Source: Chryseobacterium sp.
GTDB lineage: Bacteria; Bacteroidota; Bacteroidia; Flavobacteriales; Weeksellaceae
Reading direction: 5' to 3'
DNA: 64,000 nucleotides
NCBI RefSeq assembly: GCF_029240215.1
Contig: NZ_JARBTK010000005.1
Location: 83,813-147,812, forward strand
The notes beneath the pieces are model-generated. The model worked only from the letters and a program-made list of their open reading frames with translations. It was not told the origin of the DNA and did no database searches. The number at the start of each line of letters is the position of its first letter. Positions within the stretch are counted from its first letter, which is position 1. Below are positions 16,200-24,327 of this stretch, piece by piece. A program made the position numbers and the translations under genes.

Positions 16200-17612
16200 A
16201 TGAAAAGGATATTTCTTTTATTATTGTCTGCGTCGGTAGCATCGGTATCTTGTTCAGGTGGTGGATCTTCTTCTGTTGGGAAGCCAGGAACAAAAGGGGA
16301 ATTGATACCTAGAGAAAAAACAAAATCATTTGTTGCAGAAAGACCATATGGTATGGTTGCCATTCCTGGTGGATCTTTCGTTGCAGGTTTAGCTGATGTG
16401 GATTTCACAGACAGTCCTGAAAAAGCAGCATTGAAAACTGTAACTGTATCATCTTTCTTTATGGATGAGGCAGAAACTACAAATGCAGAATACAGGGTGT
16501 TCATTAATTATGTAAGAGACTCTATTGCAAGAACTATGCTAGCTGAAGCTGCCGGAGAAGGTGGAGAAGGAGGCGGTAAAGGTACGGGAATCGGAGATTA
16601 CGCATACCTTGCAAAAAAAGAAGAAAATCTTACTGCTTATCAGGAATATCTTGAAGGTGCAGGAGGAAGAGACGGTTTTGATGATACAAAAAGATTAGAC
16701 TGGAAAATTCCTTTACATTGGAATACTTCAAAATATCCTGATGTAGAATATGCTGAAGTTTTAGAATCTATGTACTTACCGGCTTCTTCAAGAGTAGGTA
16801 GTGAAAGACTTCTTGATGTTAGTAAATTAAAATACAACTATAAGTGGGGAGATATGGATGTTGCCCTTGCTGAAAATGAAAGAGGTATCAATTACCTTAG
16901 AAGTGAAAGCATCGCAATCTATCCGGATACTACCGTTTGGGTAAAAGATTTCCACTTTACATATAATGAGCCATTGTTTGAGCAGTATTTCTGGCACAAA
17001 GCTTACAAAGATTATCCTGTTGTTGGGGTAACTTGGGATCAGGCAAGAGCTTACTGTAATTTCAGATCTAAATTGAAATCTGATTACAACGAAAGCTTAA
17101 AAAGAAGAAAACAAAGACCTTTAGAATTCCGTCTTCCAACTGAATTAGAATGGGAATACGCTGCAAGAGGAGGAAAGCAAAATGCTACTTATCCTTGGGG
17201 AGGTCCTTATTTAATGGATGACAGAGGTTGTTACCTTGCAAACTTCAAACCGAAGAGAGGTAACTATATGGAAGATGAGAAAAAAGGAACATATACCTAT
17301 ACTGCTCCTGTGAAAAAATTCAAAAAAAATAGTTTCGGATTATTTGATATGGCAGGAAACGTTTCTGAATGGACGGTATCTGCATACAACAACTCATCAT
17401 ACGGTTTCTCTTCTACTTTGAATCCTTCTACTAAAGATAAAGTAGACACTAAGAGATCTGTAAGAGGTGGTTCTTGGAAAGATGTTGGATATATGTTGAT
17501 GACTGGAGCTAGAGATTTCGAAATGAAAGACTCTGCAAGAAGCTACATCGGATTCAGAACAGTACAGGATATCCCTGAAGCTGCTGTTAAACTTAAGAGA
17601 GTTAACAGATAG
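16200..17612 (+). CDS. gldK: Gliding motility / T9SS lipoprotein GldK
   Basis: GldK (PorK in Porphyromonas) is an outer-membrane lipoprotein that forms a periplasmic ring with GldN in the type IX secretion system. The 470-residue protein has a lipoprotein signal ending SVSC (Cys about 19, then SGGGS). It is followed by a formylglycine-generating-enzyme/sulfatase-modifying fold: GMVAIPGGSFVAG, ...PVVGVTWDQARAYCNF, RLPTELEWEYAARGG, YPWGG, FDMAGNVSEW and RGGSW..GFRTV. It heads the gldKLMN operon. A near-consensus -7 box, TATATTTA, lies at 16170-16177. Confidence 0.95.
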   Translation: MKRIFLLLLSASVASVSCSGGGSSSVGKPGTKGELIPREKTKSFVAERPYGMVAIPGGSFVAGLADVDFTDSPEKAALKTVTVSSFFMDEAETTNAEYRVFINYVRDSIARTMLAEAAGEGGEGGGKGTGIGDYAYLAKKEENLTAYQEYLEGAGGRDGFDDTKRLDWKIPLHWNTSKYPDVEYAEVLESMYLPASSRVGSERLLDVSKLKYNYKWGDMDVALAENERGINYLRSESIAIYPDTTVWVKDFHFTYNEPLFEQYFWHKAYKDYPVVGVTWDQARAYCNFRSKLKSDYNESLKRRKQRPLEFRLPTELEWEYAARGGKQNATYPWGGPYLMDDRGCYLANFKPKRGNYMEDEKKGTYTYTAPVKKFKKNSFGLFDMAGNVSEWTVSAYNNSSYGFSSTLNPSTKDKVDTKRSVRGGSWKDVGYMLMTGARDFEMKDSARSYIGFRTVQDIPEAAVKLKRVNR

Positions 17613-17675
17613 GATTCTTTCAATTAAATTATTTGCTGAAACAATATTATTTAACATTAAAAAAAACTAACTTAT

Positions 17676-18368
17676 ATGTTTAAGACTAAAGATGCTTGGA
17701 TGAATTTCTTCTATTCATTCGGTGCTGCAATTGTAATTCTTGGAGCTTGGCTTAAAATTACTCACATTTCTTTTGGCCCAATTAACGGTAACATCGCACT
17801 TACAGTAGGGCTTGTTACTGAGGCAATTATCTTTATTATTTTCGCTTTTGACCCTCCAGCAGCTGAAGAGTCTTACCACTGGGAAAATGTTTATCCTGAA
17901 TTATTAGATAAGCATGCAAACCCAAACCCTTTACACTCAAATATTTCTGCTAAAAATGCAAATGCTCAATTTGCAGAATTAGAAAATTCTTTATCGACTA
18001 AATTGGATAAAATGCTTCAGGATGCAAAACTTGATGTACAATTATTCGACAGATTGAGAACAGGAATTGATAAGTTTTCAAACTCGGTAGATCAGATCAA
18101 CCAGACTGTTGACGTTTCTGCTTCTACTCATAAGTATAACGATCAGTTAAACAAAGCTGCTCAACACATGGAAAGCATGAATGCTTTATATGCAATGCAG
18201 TTAGAAAACGGTCAGAGACAATCTGATTTTGCTAAAAAATATGTAGAAGATATGCAAAAATCTGCTGAGCATTCTGAAAAATTTAACCAAGAATTACAAG
18301 GTTTAACAACAAACTTAAACAGCTTAAACAGAGTTTATGGTGGTATGTTAACTGCAATGAAGTCGTAA
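17676..18368 (+). CDS. gldL: T9SS inner-membrane motor protein GldL
   Basis: GldL is the inner-membrane partner of GldM; together they are the proton-driven motor that powers gliding and type IX secretion. The 230-residue protein has two transmembrane helices near residues 10-28 and 36-56 (FYSFGAAIVILGAW, ALTVGLVTEAIIFIIFAF). A conserved Glu sits inside the second, as expected for the proton path. A long cytoplasmic coiled-coil region follows (ELENSLSTKLDKMLQDAKLD... to the end). It lies 63 bases after gldK and 41 before gldM. Confidence 0.95.
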   Translation: MFKTKDAWMNFFYSFGAAIVILGAWLKITHISFGPINGNIALTVGLVTEAIIFIIFAFDPPAAEESYHWENVYPELLDKHANPNPLHSNISAKNANAQFAELENSLSTKLDKMLQDAKLDVQLFDRLRTGIDKFSNSVDQINQTVDVSASTHKYNDQLNKAAQHMESMNALYAMQLENGQRQSDFAKKYVEDMQKSAEHSEKFNQELQGLTTNLNSLNRVYGGMLTAMKS

Positions 18369-18409
18369 TCCTTAACCCATTAATTTAATAAAAAACTAAA
18401 GAAAAGAGA

Positions 18410-20002
18410 ATGGCAAAAGGAAAACAGACTCCACGTCAGAAGATGATCAACCTAATGTATTTGGTGTTCATCGCAATGATGGCCCTAAACATTGATGTTG
18501 AAATCATCAGATCATATTACGATTCTACAAGAGCATTAAATGAAACAAGACATTTAACTGAAGATAAAAATCAGGATATCTTTGAAGTTACTTTAGAAGC
18601 AAAGGCACAACAAGTACCAGATACTTATGCTCAGCCTTGGGAACAATACAAAGTTTTAAAAAGTAAAATCGACGGTTTAGTTAGTTCTGCAGAAGATGTT
18701 AAGGTGATTTTGAAGAAAAATTCAGAATTTTTTGACAAAGATCCAAAAACTGGAAAGGATATGGATGTTAGTGAGAATTTTTCTGCACTAAATAATAACG
18801 AGGCAACTACAGAATATTTTTTCAGAGATGGTGACGAGAACAGTCCTTCTCCAAAAGCTTTAGAGCTTAAGAAGAAAATGGATGAAGTAAGGTCATATAT
18901 TGTATCTACTTTTGGAAATAACCCACAGTTATTGAAATTGGTTGATAGAGCAAATAGATCTATTGTTGCTGAGTATCCTCAAGGAAAATCTCCAAACGGA
19001 AAAACTTGGTTTCAGAATAAATTCTATCATCAGCCGCTTATCGCTGCGATCTCAAACTTAGAAATTATTCAGAATGATGCAAGAAACGTACAGTCTGATG
19101 CATTGGCATTAATGCTTCAGGAAAAAGTTGATGCAAGCATTAAGTTTAATCAGTATGAAGCAATTGTTTCTGCTCCTTCAGACATTCAGTCTGGTAAAAA
19201 AGCTGAAGCAGTTATTATGTTAGGAACTTATTCTAACAGTAATAAAATCAGCATCAGCGGTGTAAGCAGACAAGAAAATGGTAAAGGATATCTTCCTTTA
19301 AATACCGGAGGTCTTGGAGAGAGAAAGATTGGAGGTGTAATTACTTTAACAGATGCAACAGGAAAAGCTCAGCAATTCCCATTCACACATACCTATAATG
19401 TAATTGCAGGTCCTCAACAAGTAAAACTTGAGCAAGGTCTATTGCTTTCTGCCGATAAGATGAATGTAATGTACAGAGGATTAGAAAACCCAGTAACTGG
19501 ATCTATTCTTGGTGCAGACAATGCTAAATTATCACTTTCTGCTCCGGGTGCAGTTGTTAAGAGTACAGGAAAAGGTAAATGGAATGTTACTCCTTCTACT
19601 GGTAATACTGTCAAATTAACATTGTCAGGTACAGACCCAACAGGTAAAACTGTCTCTCAGGTATTTGAATACAGAATTAAAGGTATTCCTAGACCTCAAG
19701 GTCAGATTAGATCAAAATCTGTTAATAATATGCCTGCTGAATCAATTAAGAATCAAATTGTTACTGCAGCATTACCAGACTTCGACTTCCCAGTTTCATT
19801 TACTGTCAATAGCTTTATTTTGAAACTTCCGGGTAGAGCAGGTACAATGATACAAGGTAGTTCGTTATCTGCTGCTGAAGGATTAACAAGAAATTTAAGA
19901 CCAGGAGACGTTGTTTATATTTATGATATTCAGGCAACTGCTACAGGTCTAGGAAACCAGAGGTTGAAAGAAATTTCACCTGTTGTAATCAATGTTCAAT
20001 AA
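18410..20002 (+). CDS. gldM: T9SS / gliding motility protein GldM
   Basis: GldM has one inner-membrane helix and a long periplasmic part that carries energy from the GldL motor to the GldK-GldN ring. The 530-residue protein begins MAKGKQTPRQKMINLMYLVFIAMMALNI, the family's hallmark N-terminus with its single helix. It continues through a helical domain and Ig-like beta domains (PSDIQSGKKAEAVIMLGTYS, FPFTHTYNVIAGPQQ). The C-terminus ends in ISPVVINVQ. It is followed by gldN after 22 bases. The family assignment is secure. Confidence 0.96.
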   Translation: MAKGKQTPRQKMINLMYLVFIAMMALNIDVEIIRSYYDSTRALNETRHLTEDKNQDIFEVTLEAKAQQVPDTYAQPWEQYKVLKSKIDGLVSSAEDVKVILKKNSEFFDKDPKTGKDMDVSENFSALNNNEATTEYFFRDGDENSPSPKALELKKKMDEVRSYIVSTFGNNPQLLKLVDRANRSIVAEYPQGKSPNGKTWFQNKFYHQPLIAAISNLEIIQNDARNVQSDALALMLQEKVDASIKFNQYEAIVSAPSDIQSGKKAEAVIMLGTYSNSNKISISGVSRQENGKGYLPLNTGGLGERKIGGVITLTDATGKAQQFPFTHTYNVIAGPQQVKLEQGLLLSADKMNVMYRGLENPVTGSILGADNAKLSLSAPGAVVKSTGKGKWNVTPSTGNTVKLTLSGTDPTGKTVSQVFEYRIKGIPRPQGQIRSKSVNNMPAESIKNQIVTAALPDFDFPVSFTVNSFILKLPGRAGTMIQGSSLSAAEGLTRNLRPGDVVYIYDIQATATGLGNQRLKEISPVVINVQ

Positions 20003-20024
20003 GATTAATTTGAAAAATCATATT

Positions 20025-20963
20025 ATGAAAAAATATATTAGCAGTCTTTTAGTTTTAGCTTCTGGGTTTGCATTTTCCCAAACTATACTAAATGCTTCTT
20101 CTCCAGAAGAATTCAGACAAATGAGAGCTGAAAACATGAGAAAAGTGGGAGATACTGTTATTAGCAATAAGGTAAAACCACTTGAGTACGGATTTGTGGA
20201 TGATAAAGACATCCTTAAAAGCATGATGGTTTGGGAGATTATTGATATGAATGATAAAATAAATCAACCATTCTATTATGATAATCCAAACGGATTACTT
20301 TCTAAAAATACTAGATCATTATATCAAATTCTGCTTGATGCAGCACTTAATCAACAGATTGATGAAGTGTATGATGATGAAAACTTTACTACTAAACTAA
20401 GTCCTGAAGGAATTCAGAAAAAATTAGAAAGTGTAAGATTAGATGATGAAGCAATCGAAATTATTAACTCCGGTAGACCATTAACAGAAGCTGAAAAACA
20501 ACAATATACTGATTATATAAAAACTACAACTGAAAAAGTTAAGGTTCTTAAAATAATGGGAATGTGGTTTATTGACAAGAGAGATGGCCAAATGAAATAC
20601 AGACCTCTTGGCATTGCAGCAATGGGCCCAGATCCAACTTCGATTGGAAGAGTAGGTCCTGATGGTCAACCATTGATTGGAGCTGATGAATTAGTAGATT
20701 TATTCTGGGTTTACTATCCAAAAGCTAGAGAGATTTTAGCAAACAATTATGTTTTCAACAGAAAGAACTCATCTGCAGACTTATCTTTTGACGATATAAT
20801 CAATGCAAGAAGATTTTCTTCTGTTATCTACAAATCTTCAAACGGTTTAGGTGATGGGGTTATCAAAGACTACATTCCTAGAAATGCTGAAGAGCAGTTG
20901 GAAGAAAGCGACAAAATCAAAGAACAAATTCTTCAAATGGAGAATGATATGTGGAATTACTAA
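20025..20963 (+). CDS. gldN: T9SS / gliding motility protein GldN
   Basis: GldN (PorN) is the periplasmic partner of the GldK lipoprotein ring. The 312-residue protein has a signal peptide (MKKYISSLLVLASGFAFSQ, cut before TILNAS). GldN features include the N-terminal PLEYGFVDDKDILKSMMVWEIIDMNDKINQPFY stretch (here quoted only as its start and end, PLEYGFVDDKD and NQPFYY), WFIDKRDGQMKYRPLGIAAMG and DLFWVYYPKAREIL. A longer reading from 19992 overlaps gldM and lacks the signal peptide at its start, so the ATG at 20025 is chosen. It closes the gldKLMN operon and is followed directly by a terminator. Confidence 0.94.
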   Translation: MKKYISSLLVLASGFAFSQTILNASSPEEFRQMRAENMRKVGDTVISNKVKPLEYGFVDDKDILKSMMVWEIIDMNDKINQPFYYDNPNGLLSKNTRSLYQILLDAALNQQIDEVYDDENFTTKLSPEGIQKKLESVRLDDEAIEIINSGRPLTEAEKQQYTDYIKTTTEKVKVLKIMGMWFIDKRDGQMKYRPLGIAAMGPDPTSIGRVGPDGQPLIGADELVDLFWVYYPKAREILANNYVFNRKNSSADLSFDDIINARRFSSVIYKSSNGLGDGVIKDYIPRNAEEQLEESDKIKEQILQMENDMWNY

Positions 20964-20981
20964 ATTTCACTTGATATTTAT

Positions 20982-21014
20982 AAAAAACCTGAGTACTTTT
21001 ACTCAGGTTTTTTT
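20982..21014 (+). terminator. Terminator of gldKLMN, containing a possible promoter
   Basis: AAAAAACCTGAGTA pairs with TACTCAGGTTTTTT around a CTTT loop, followed by T7. It ends only four bases before the next start codon at 21018. A TTG at 20971-20973 and TACTTTTA at 20994-21001, 20 bases apart, form a near-consensus promoter that lies in the loop and arms of this hairpin. Confidence 0.85.
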
Positions 21015-21017
21015 ATT

Positions 21018-22049
21018 ATGAAAAATGTAGATTATATCATTGTAGGAGACGGATATGCAGCTTTGTTTTTCGCTCATCAACTTACCAAAAATAAGAAGTC
21101 ATTTATTATTTTTTCTGAAGGCAAAAAAAGCGCTTCGCAAATATCGGCAGGAATTATAAATCCTGTTGTTTTAAAAAAGTTTACTACTTTTTGGCTGGCT
21201 CAGGAACAATTAGATTTTCTTAAAACTTCTCTTACTGAAATTGAAAAGTATACAGATAAAAATTATTTAATTAATGCCTCTATTCACAGAATTTTCCATG
21301 ATGAAAATGAGCAGAAATTATGGTTGAAAAAATCACAAACCTTAGAGCTTTCAAATTTTTTAAATGACAATTTTGAGCACTTAAAGGTTGTTAAAAATAA
21401 CTTCAATGCTGGAATCGTTAAACAGTCAGCCAGATTAGATGTTAATGGATTTTTTAGCGACCTATTGAAGTTTCACGAAAATAATTCTCAATTAGTTAAT
21501 GAGAGATTTAATTATAATCAATTAAGTGTTGCGGAATCTACTTATCAGAATTTCAAATTTAAAAACATTATCTTTTGTGAAGGAATGGGAGTTAAAAACA
21601 ATCCGTATTTTTCAGACATTAAGGTGATTCCGAATAAGGGACATCACATCAGAGTTAAACTTTCTGAGCTAATGCCTCAAAATATAACCATAAAGAAGAA
21701 ACATTTTTTGTTTCCTTTAAATAACGATTTATATTTCTATGGTGGAACGTATGACAGAGAGCAAATGCATGAAAATATTGACGATTCTGCAGTTGAGCAG
21801 TTGAAAAATGGCTTATGTGAATTTTATCCAAATGATTTTGACATAGAAGAAGTTCATTTTGGCTTCAGACCAACCGTAAAAGATCGAAGACCAATTTTGG
21901 GAAGACATTCTAAGCATCAAAATCTTTACGTTTTTAATGGTCTTGGAGCAAGGGGAATTCTTAATGGATGTTATTTCTCAAGAAGTTTGTATGAATTCAT
22001 AGAAAATAATGTCGATCTACCGCAGGAAATTTCTTTAAACAGATTTTAA
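21018..22049 (+). CDS. NAD(P)/FAD-dependent oxidoreductase (DAO family)
   Basis: A 343-residue flavoprotein of the D-amino-acid-oxidase-type (DAO) superfamily. The N-terminal Rossmann dinucleotide motif is DYIIVGDGYAALFFAHQL, with GxGxxA at residues 10-15. The C-terminal FAD-binding part has FGFRPTVKDRRPILGRH and VFNGLGARGILNGCYFSR, as in glycine/sarcosine oxidase-like enzymes. There is no signal peptide. The substrate is unknown. In the flavobacterial genomes I know, such a gene often follows gldKLMN. Here a terminator lies between the two, so coupling would require read-through or the promoter-like sequence in that hairpin. Confidence 0.82.
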   Translation: MKNVDYIIVGDGYAALFFAHQLTKNKKSFIIFSEGKKSASQISAGIINPVVLKKFTTFWLAQEQLDFLKTSLTEIEKYTDKNYLINASIHRIFHDENEQKLWLKKSQTLELSNFLNDNFEHLKVVKNNFNAGIVKQSARLDVNGFFSDLLKFHENNSQLVNERFNYNQLSVAESTYQNFKFKNIIFCEGMGVKNNPYFSDIKVIPNKGHHIRVKLSELMPQNITIKKKHFLFPLNNDLYFYGGTYDREQMHENIDDSAVEQLKNGLCEFYPNDFDIEEVHFGFRPTVKDRRPILGRHSKHQNLYVFNGLGARGILNGCYFSRSLYEFIENNVDLPQEISLNRF

Positions 22050-22052
22050 AAC

Positions 22053-22079
22053 AAAAGACGCTCTTCATAGCGTCTTTTT
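22053..22079. terminator. Bidirectional Rho-independent terminator
   Basis: A ten-base stem AAAAGACGCT/AGCGTCTTTT with loop CTTCAT lies between convergent genes. Confidence 0.85.
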
Positions 22080-22082
22080 GTT

Positions 22083-22463
22083 TTATTGTGAGGCCATTTT
22101 AGTTTCAGCCTGATTTTTTTTACCATGAAATAAAACCATATCTACATCTTTTTGCAGAAAAGTTACTTCACTTTTAGTGTTCGTAAAAAGATATTTATTG
22201 TCTTCCGTAGAAAATCCGGGTGATTCGTGATTTTTTTTAAGCTCGTATGTTTTTCCGTTCAGATGTACAGTAATGATTTCTTTGGTATTATTAATGATAA
22301 TTTCCATTTCATCGCCATGACGGTCAGAAATAGTTTGCTTTGTGATGTCATCTGTAGAAATAGCAGTTTCTGTGTTTGTAACTGCAAGATCGGGATCTTT
22401 TGCAGAGTGTTTACACGCTGCTAATGTGAGGATTACGAATAATCCGAAAGCTGATTTTTTCAT
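22083..22463 (-). CDS. Small lipoprotein, possibly MliC-like (lysozyme inhibitor fold)
   Basis: A 126-residue lipoprotein: signal MKKSAFGLFVILTLAAC, with Cys17 followed by KHSAKDPDLA. The mature part has a low-complexity linker, then about 70 residues that could be a MliC-type beta-barrel. The suggestive pattern is ITVHLNGKTYELKK, then SPGFSTEDNKYLF, TNTKSEVTFL and DVDMVLF, matching the order 'G..y.L...SGa.Y....W.kG..a.l' of membrane-bound lysozyme inhibitors. The family's cysteines are absent and Trp is replaced, so this is a weak structural guess. It is a single gene, convergent with the FAD oxidoreductase. Confidence 0.65.
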   Translation of the reverse strand: MKKSAFGLFVILTLAACKHSAKDPDLAVTNTETAISTDDITKQTISDRHGDEMEIIINNTKEIITVHLNGKTYELKKNHESPGFSTEDNKYLFTNTKSEVTFLQKDVDMVLFHGKKNQAETKMASQ

Positions 22464-22693
22464 TTGTAGTTGTGGTTTTTTAAGGGTTTCATATAATATT
22501 GGTGTGGTGTGACAAAATTACAACTATTTTTCTTTAAAATATGTTAATTTCTAATAATTTAAAAGTTTTTACTATAAGTTTTGTGTTTAAATTTTATGGT
22601 AAACGCAAATTCTGTTTCTATCATTCACTTTTTAGGTTATTTAAAGAAGCGTTAAACTTTGTTAACAATGAATTAAGTGTTAAAATCTCAGCT

Positions 22694-22701
22694 TACATTT
22701 G
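22694..22701 (+). promoter_or_regulatory. -7 promoter element before the small membrane protein gene
   Basis: TACATTTG is an exact -7 match ending nine bases before the ATG at 22711. This implies a very short leader and rules out the upstream TTG at 22699 as a start. Confidence 0.55.
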
Positions 22702-22710
22702 CAACTTGTA

Positions 22711-23100
22711 ATGAGAAACTATATCGTATACTTTTTGACAACGCTTTTTCTGCTATTCGTAGTGGAAAGTAAGCTTAATGTCAAAACTTTATACAATGAC
22801 TTTTCTGGTCATATTTCTCATAATTATCCTGAAAAAACAAACCAGTCAACTCATTCGGCACAGAAATTTTCTGTTCAGCAATCTGCTGATAGTGCAGATA
22901 ATTTTTCGTACGATGTTACAGAAGATGATTTTCAGTTTGCAGACAGTTTGCAGACGGTAATTACTTTTGCATGTGTTTTTGGGCTGATTTATTCTTTCGG
23001 ACTTCTATTCAAAAAAAGATTCAAACCTTTAATTTCCAATTTTTTACAGCACGTTAATTCTGTAAAAACATTCATTCTGATTCGTTCTATCAGAATTTAA
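22711..23100 (+). CDS. Small membrane protein of unknown function upstream of RND operon
   Basis: I do not recognise this 129-residue protein. It has two hydrophobic segments: residues 4-19 (YIVYFLTTLFLLFVVE), which could be a signal anchor, and about 84-103 (VITFACVFGLIYSFGLLF), followed by a basic KKRFK. The stretch between them is polar and rich in Ser, Gln and Asp, and probably faces the periplasm. It lies 134 bases before the RND efflux operon on the same strand and could be co-transcribed, though a few of its features also fit a stand-alone small gene. Confidence 0.6.
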   Translation: MRNYIVYFLTTLFLLFVVESKLNVKTLYNDFSGHISHNYPEKTNQSTHSAQKFSVQQSADSADNFSYDVTEDDFQFADSLQTVITFACVFGLIYSFGLLFKKRFKPLISNFLQHVNSVKTFILIRSIRI

Positions 23101-23234
23101 AATTTCATTTTTCGATTATTTTTTTGCTCCAAATCGGGCAAGAAGTTTTACGTTGTTACAATTTTGATATTGCAATGTAATTCCCGGAATTATTTCAAAT
23201 TAAACATTTAACGATTTTAATAATACTCTAGATT

Positions 23235-24320
23235 ATGATGAAAAGAGTTGTCTCAGGCGTTGTACTTAGCGCAGTTCTGTTGTTTTTTAGCTGCAACGGA
23301 AAAAAGGAAGAAAAACAGGAAGATTCTGTGTATCCGGTAACATCACCCGTAAAGATGGATACGATTATTAACAAAGATTTCGTCGCTCAGATTCAGTCGG
23401 TGAAGAATATCGAAGTACGTGCTCAGGAAAAAGGTTTCCTTGAGAAGATTTATGTCGATGAAGGTCAATATGTAAGAGCCGGACAGACCTTGTTCAGAAT
23501 TATGCCACAGATTTATCAGGCTGAATTACTCAAAGCAAGAGCGGAAGTTGAGCAAGCTTCTATTGAGCTTAAAAATGCAAGCACACTTGCCAGTAATAAC
23601 ATTGTTTCTAAAAACGAAAGATCAATGGCAAAAGCTAAACTGGATGCTGCGAATGCCGAAATGAAATTAGCACAAATTCATCTTTCATTTACAGATATCA
23701 AAGCTCCGTTTTCTGGAGTTATCGACAGAATTCCTCTGAAATTGGGAAGTCTGGTTGATGAAGGTGATCTATTGACGACGCTTTCAGATAATACCAATAT
23801 TTACAGTTATTTTAATGTTTCTGAACCCGAATATCTTAATTATCAAACTCATGTTGCAGACCGCGGAAGCCAGAATGTAAGCCTGATGATGGCAAATGGT
23901 GAAATGTTTAATCAGCAGGGAGAAATTCAGACGATTGAAGGGCAGTTTGATAACGAAACAGGAAATATTGCTTTCAGAGCCAAATTTCCAAACCCTGAAA
24001 AGCTCTTAAGAAATGGCGAAACAGGAAAAGTTCGTATGACTTTACCGCTTAAAAATGCTTTAATCATTCCTCAGAAAGCGACGTACGAAATTCAAGATCA
24101 GAAATATGTTTTCGTGATTGATAAGAACGGTGTTGCAAAATCTAAAAATATTAAAGTGTCTTATGAACTTCCAGACATCTATGTTATTTCTTCAGGAATT
24201 TCTCCGGACGAAAAAATCTTGCTGGAAGGTGTTCAGAAAGTGAAAGACGATCAGAGGGTAAAAGTGAAATTCCAGGATCCGAAGAAAGTTCTTCAGAATT
24301 TAAAATTAAAAGCAGAATAG
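23235..24320 (+). CDS. RND efflux periplasmic adaptor (AcrA/MexA-type) lipoprotein
   Basis: A membrane-fusion protein that bridges the inner-membrane RND pump and the outer-membrane channel. The 361-residue protein starts with a lipoprotein signal (MMKRVVSGVVLSAVLLFFSC). It has the usual order: a lipoyl half-motif (NIEVRAQEKGFLEKIYVDEGQYVRAGQTLF), an alpha-hairpin (LLKARAEVEQASIELKNA...), the second lipoyl half (IKAPFSGVIDRIPLKLGSLVDEGDLL), then beta-barrel and membrane-proximal domains. The pump gene follows after seven bases. Drug range cannot be told from sequence. Confidence 0.93.
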   Translation: MMKRVVSGVVLSAVLLFFSCNGKKEEKQEDSVYPVTSPVKMDTIINKDFVAQIQSVKNIEVRAQEKGFLEKIYVDEGQYVRAGQTLFRIMPQIYQAELLKARAEVEQASIELKNASTLASNNIVSKNERSMAKAKLDAANAEMKLAQIHLSFTDIKAPFSGVIDRIPLKLGSLVDEGDLLTTLSDNTNIYSYFNVSEPEYLNYQTHVADRGSQNVSLMMANGEMFNQQGEIQTIEGQFDNETGNIAFRAKFPNPEKLLRNGETGKVRMTLPLKNALIIPQKATYEIQDQKYVFVIDKNGVAKSKNIKVSYELPDIYVISSGISPDEKILLEGVQKVKDDQRVKVKFQDPKKVLQNLKLKAE

Positions 24321-24327
24321 AAGAATT

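Noticed and set aside
19992..20024. Extended gldN start overlapping gldM
   Set aside because: The signal peptide begins at ATG 20025, and the added residues have no match to the family.
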